From assembly GCA_964035575.1 (NCBI GenBank), contig OZ037889.1, positions 434,001 through 498,000 of the forward strand: a stretch of 64,000 nucleotides of DNA. The letters are read 5' to 3'. A model generated the notes under the pieces. The model was not told the origin of the DNA and did not search any database. It saw only the letters and a program-made list of their open reading frames with translations. Below are positions 63,508 through 64,000 of the stretch, piece by piece (position 1 is the stretch's first letter; every line of letters starts with the position of its first letter). This stretch comes from Rhynchopus sp. YZ270_cl-10. Taxonomy: Eukaryota; Euglenozoa; Diplonemea; Diplonemida; Diplonemidae. The translations under genes and the position numbers were made by a program.

Positions 63508-63905
63508 GACTCTCTTAGATGAGGTGCGAGGGGGGGTTTATTTGAAAATAAAGCAGAAGTTTTCAATCAGGCACTATGTCACCAAAAAAACGCTGAAAAA
63601 AAAAAAAGACAGGTAAAAAAGGTTTCGGCCCCCCTCTCTTAAACGAGAAAGTTAAACAGATGACCTTAAAGTCTTGTTGTGCTTCACCTTTTGAATAAAT
63701 TTGAGTGAAAAACCTTTGCAAGGTAAATATGTCTCACAGCTTTGCGTGATTCTCTCTGATTGAACAATTTCGTTTAGGATTGAACTCCGCTTCTCTAGAA
63801 AGATCCAGAAAAAAAATGACAAAAAAAAATAGATACACTGGAAAGGGCCGAACAAATTTGAGTCTCAGCCTCATTCTCAAAACATAAAAATAAAAGAAAA
63901 GTTTA

Positions 63906-63938
63906 TAAGATTCTAAGCCTCTCGTGCTTAGTCACCTA
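63906..63938 (+). repeat. Hairpin repeat, family A
   Basis: TAAGATTCTAAGCCTCTCGT, GCTTAGTCACCTA, preceded by GAAAAGTTTA as at several other copies. This is the best empty-site reference for the MITE at 51984. Confidence 0.85.
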
Positions 63939-64000
63939 AAAATAAAAAAACTTGGTAAGGTGATCACATATGCATTGGCCTCGCTTGAGTCACCCTCATC

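Larger units (their letters stand above)
61931..64000. other. Gene-free right end of the window
   Basis: No gene seen. Family D at 62098-62142, family F at 63080-63127, family A at 63355-63394, 63656-63695 (diverged) and 63906-63938, (AAT)n at 62878-62903, and the G18/C10 hairpin at 63474-63507. Confidence 0.65.

Overview
The window looks like nuclear DNA of a flagellated protist, most likely a euglenozoan and perhaps a diplonemid (an inference, not proven). Sixteen recognisable protein genes all lie on the minus strand over 64 kb. Most start within about 10-40 bases of a pyrimidine-rich stretch ending in AG, as expected for polycistronic transcription with trans-splicing of a leader. Eleven genes appear to have one exon. 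Five have short spliceosomal introns (44-275 nt); ten of the twelve donors read GTATG. Content fits a flagellate with peroxisomes or glycosomes: an axonemal-type dynein heavy chain, a polycystin channel, two enoyl-CoA hydratase/isomerase paralogues ending in the peroxisomal signal AKL, and a Pex22-like protein.

Layout, in window order: dynein heavy chain N-terminal part (1-3341, runs off the left edge); polycystin-2-like channel (4022-7461); LVIVD-repeat surface protein (8586-10766); AMMECR1-domain protein (11597-12211); Pex22-like protein (14080-15019); membrane nucleotide-cyclase-like protein (16460-18734); Arp10-like actin-related protein (19036-19965); protein kinase (21707-22591); two peroxisomal enoyl-CoA hydratase/isomerase paralogues (24030-24950, 27131-28027); inositol polyphosphate kinase (37932-39957); TCAIM-like DUF4460/4461 protein (40233-41921); Patched-like sterol-sensing membrane protein (43105-45954); C2-like protein (46462-47763); five-exon SNF1/CAMK-type kinase (54342-56301); ubiquitin-like plus DUF4116 repeat protein (60029-61930).

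The gene-poor stretches (28-38 kb, 48-54 kb, 56-60 kb, 62-64 kb) are built from mobile and repetitive DNA. Four insertions of hAT-like non-autonomous elements can be delimited, with CAGGG/CCCTG ends; three have perfect 8-bp target duplications and one a duplication of 7-8 bp. They form two nests, one element inside another. A possible fifth, a rearranged relative, lies at 25.4-26.0 kb. There is also a 90-bp mariner-like MITE with a TA duplication, several other foldback elements, a 1.7-kb inverted-repeat element carrying a coding fragment, and a 49-copy heptamer minisatellite inside one hAT-like element.

At least six families of short hairpin-forming repeats (about 35-120 bp) recur throughout, including inside introns. 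Several decayed coding fragments lie on the plus strand, opposite to the working genes. No rRNA, tRNA, spliced-leader RNA or CRISPR array was recognised.
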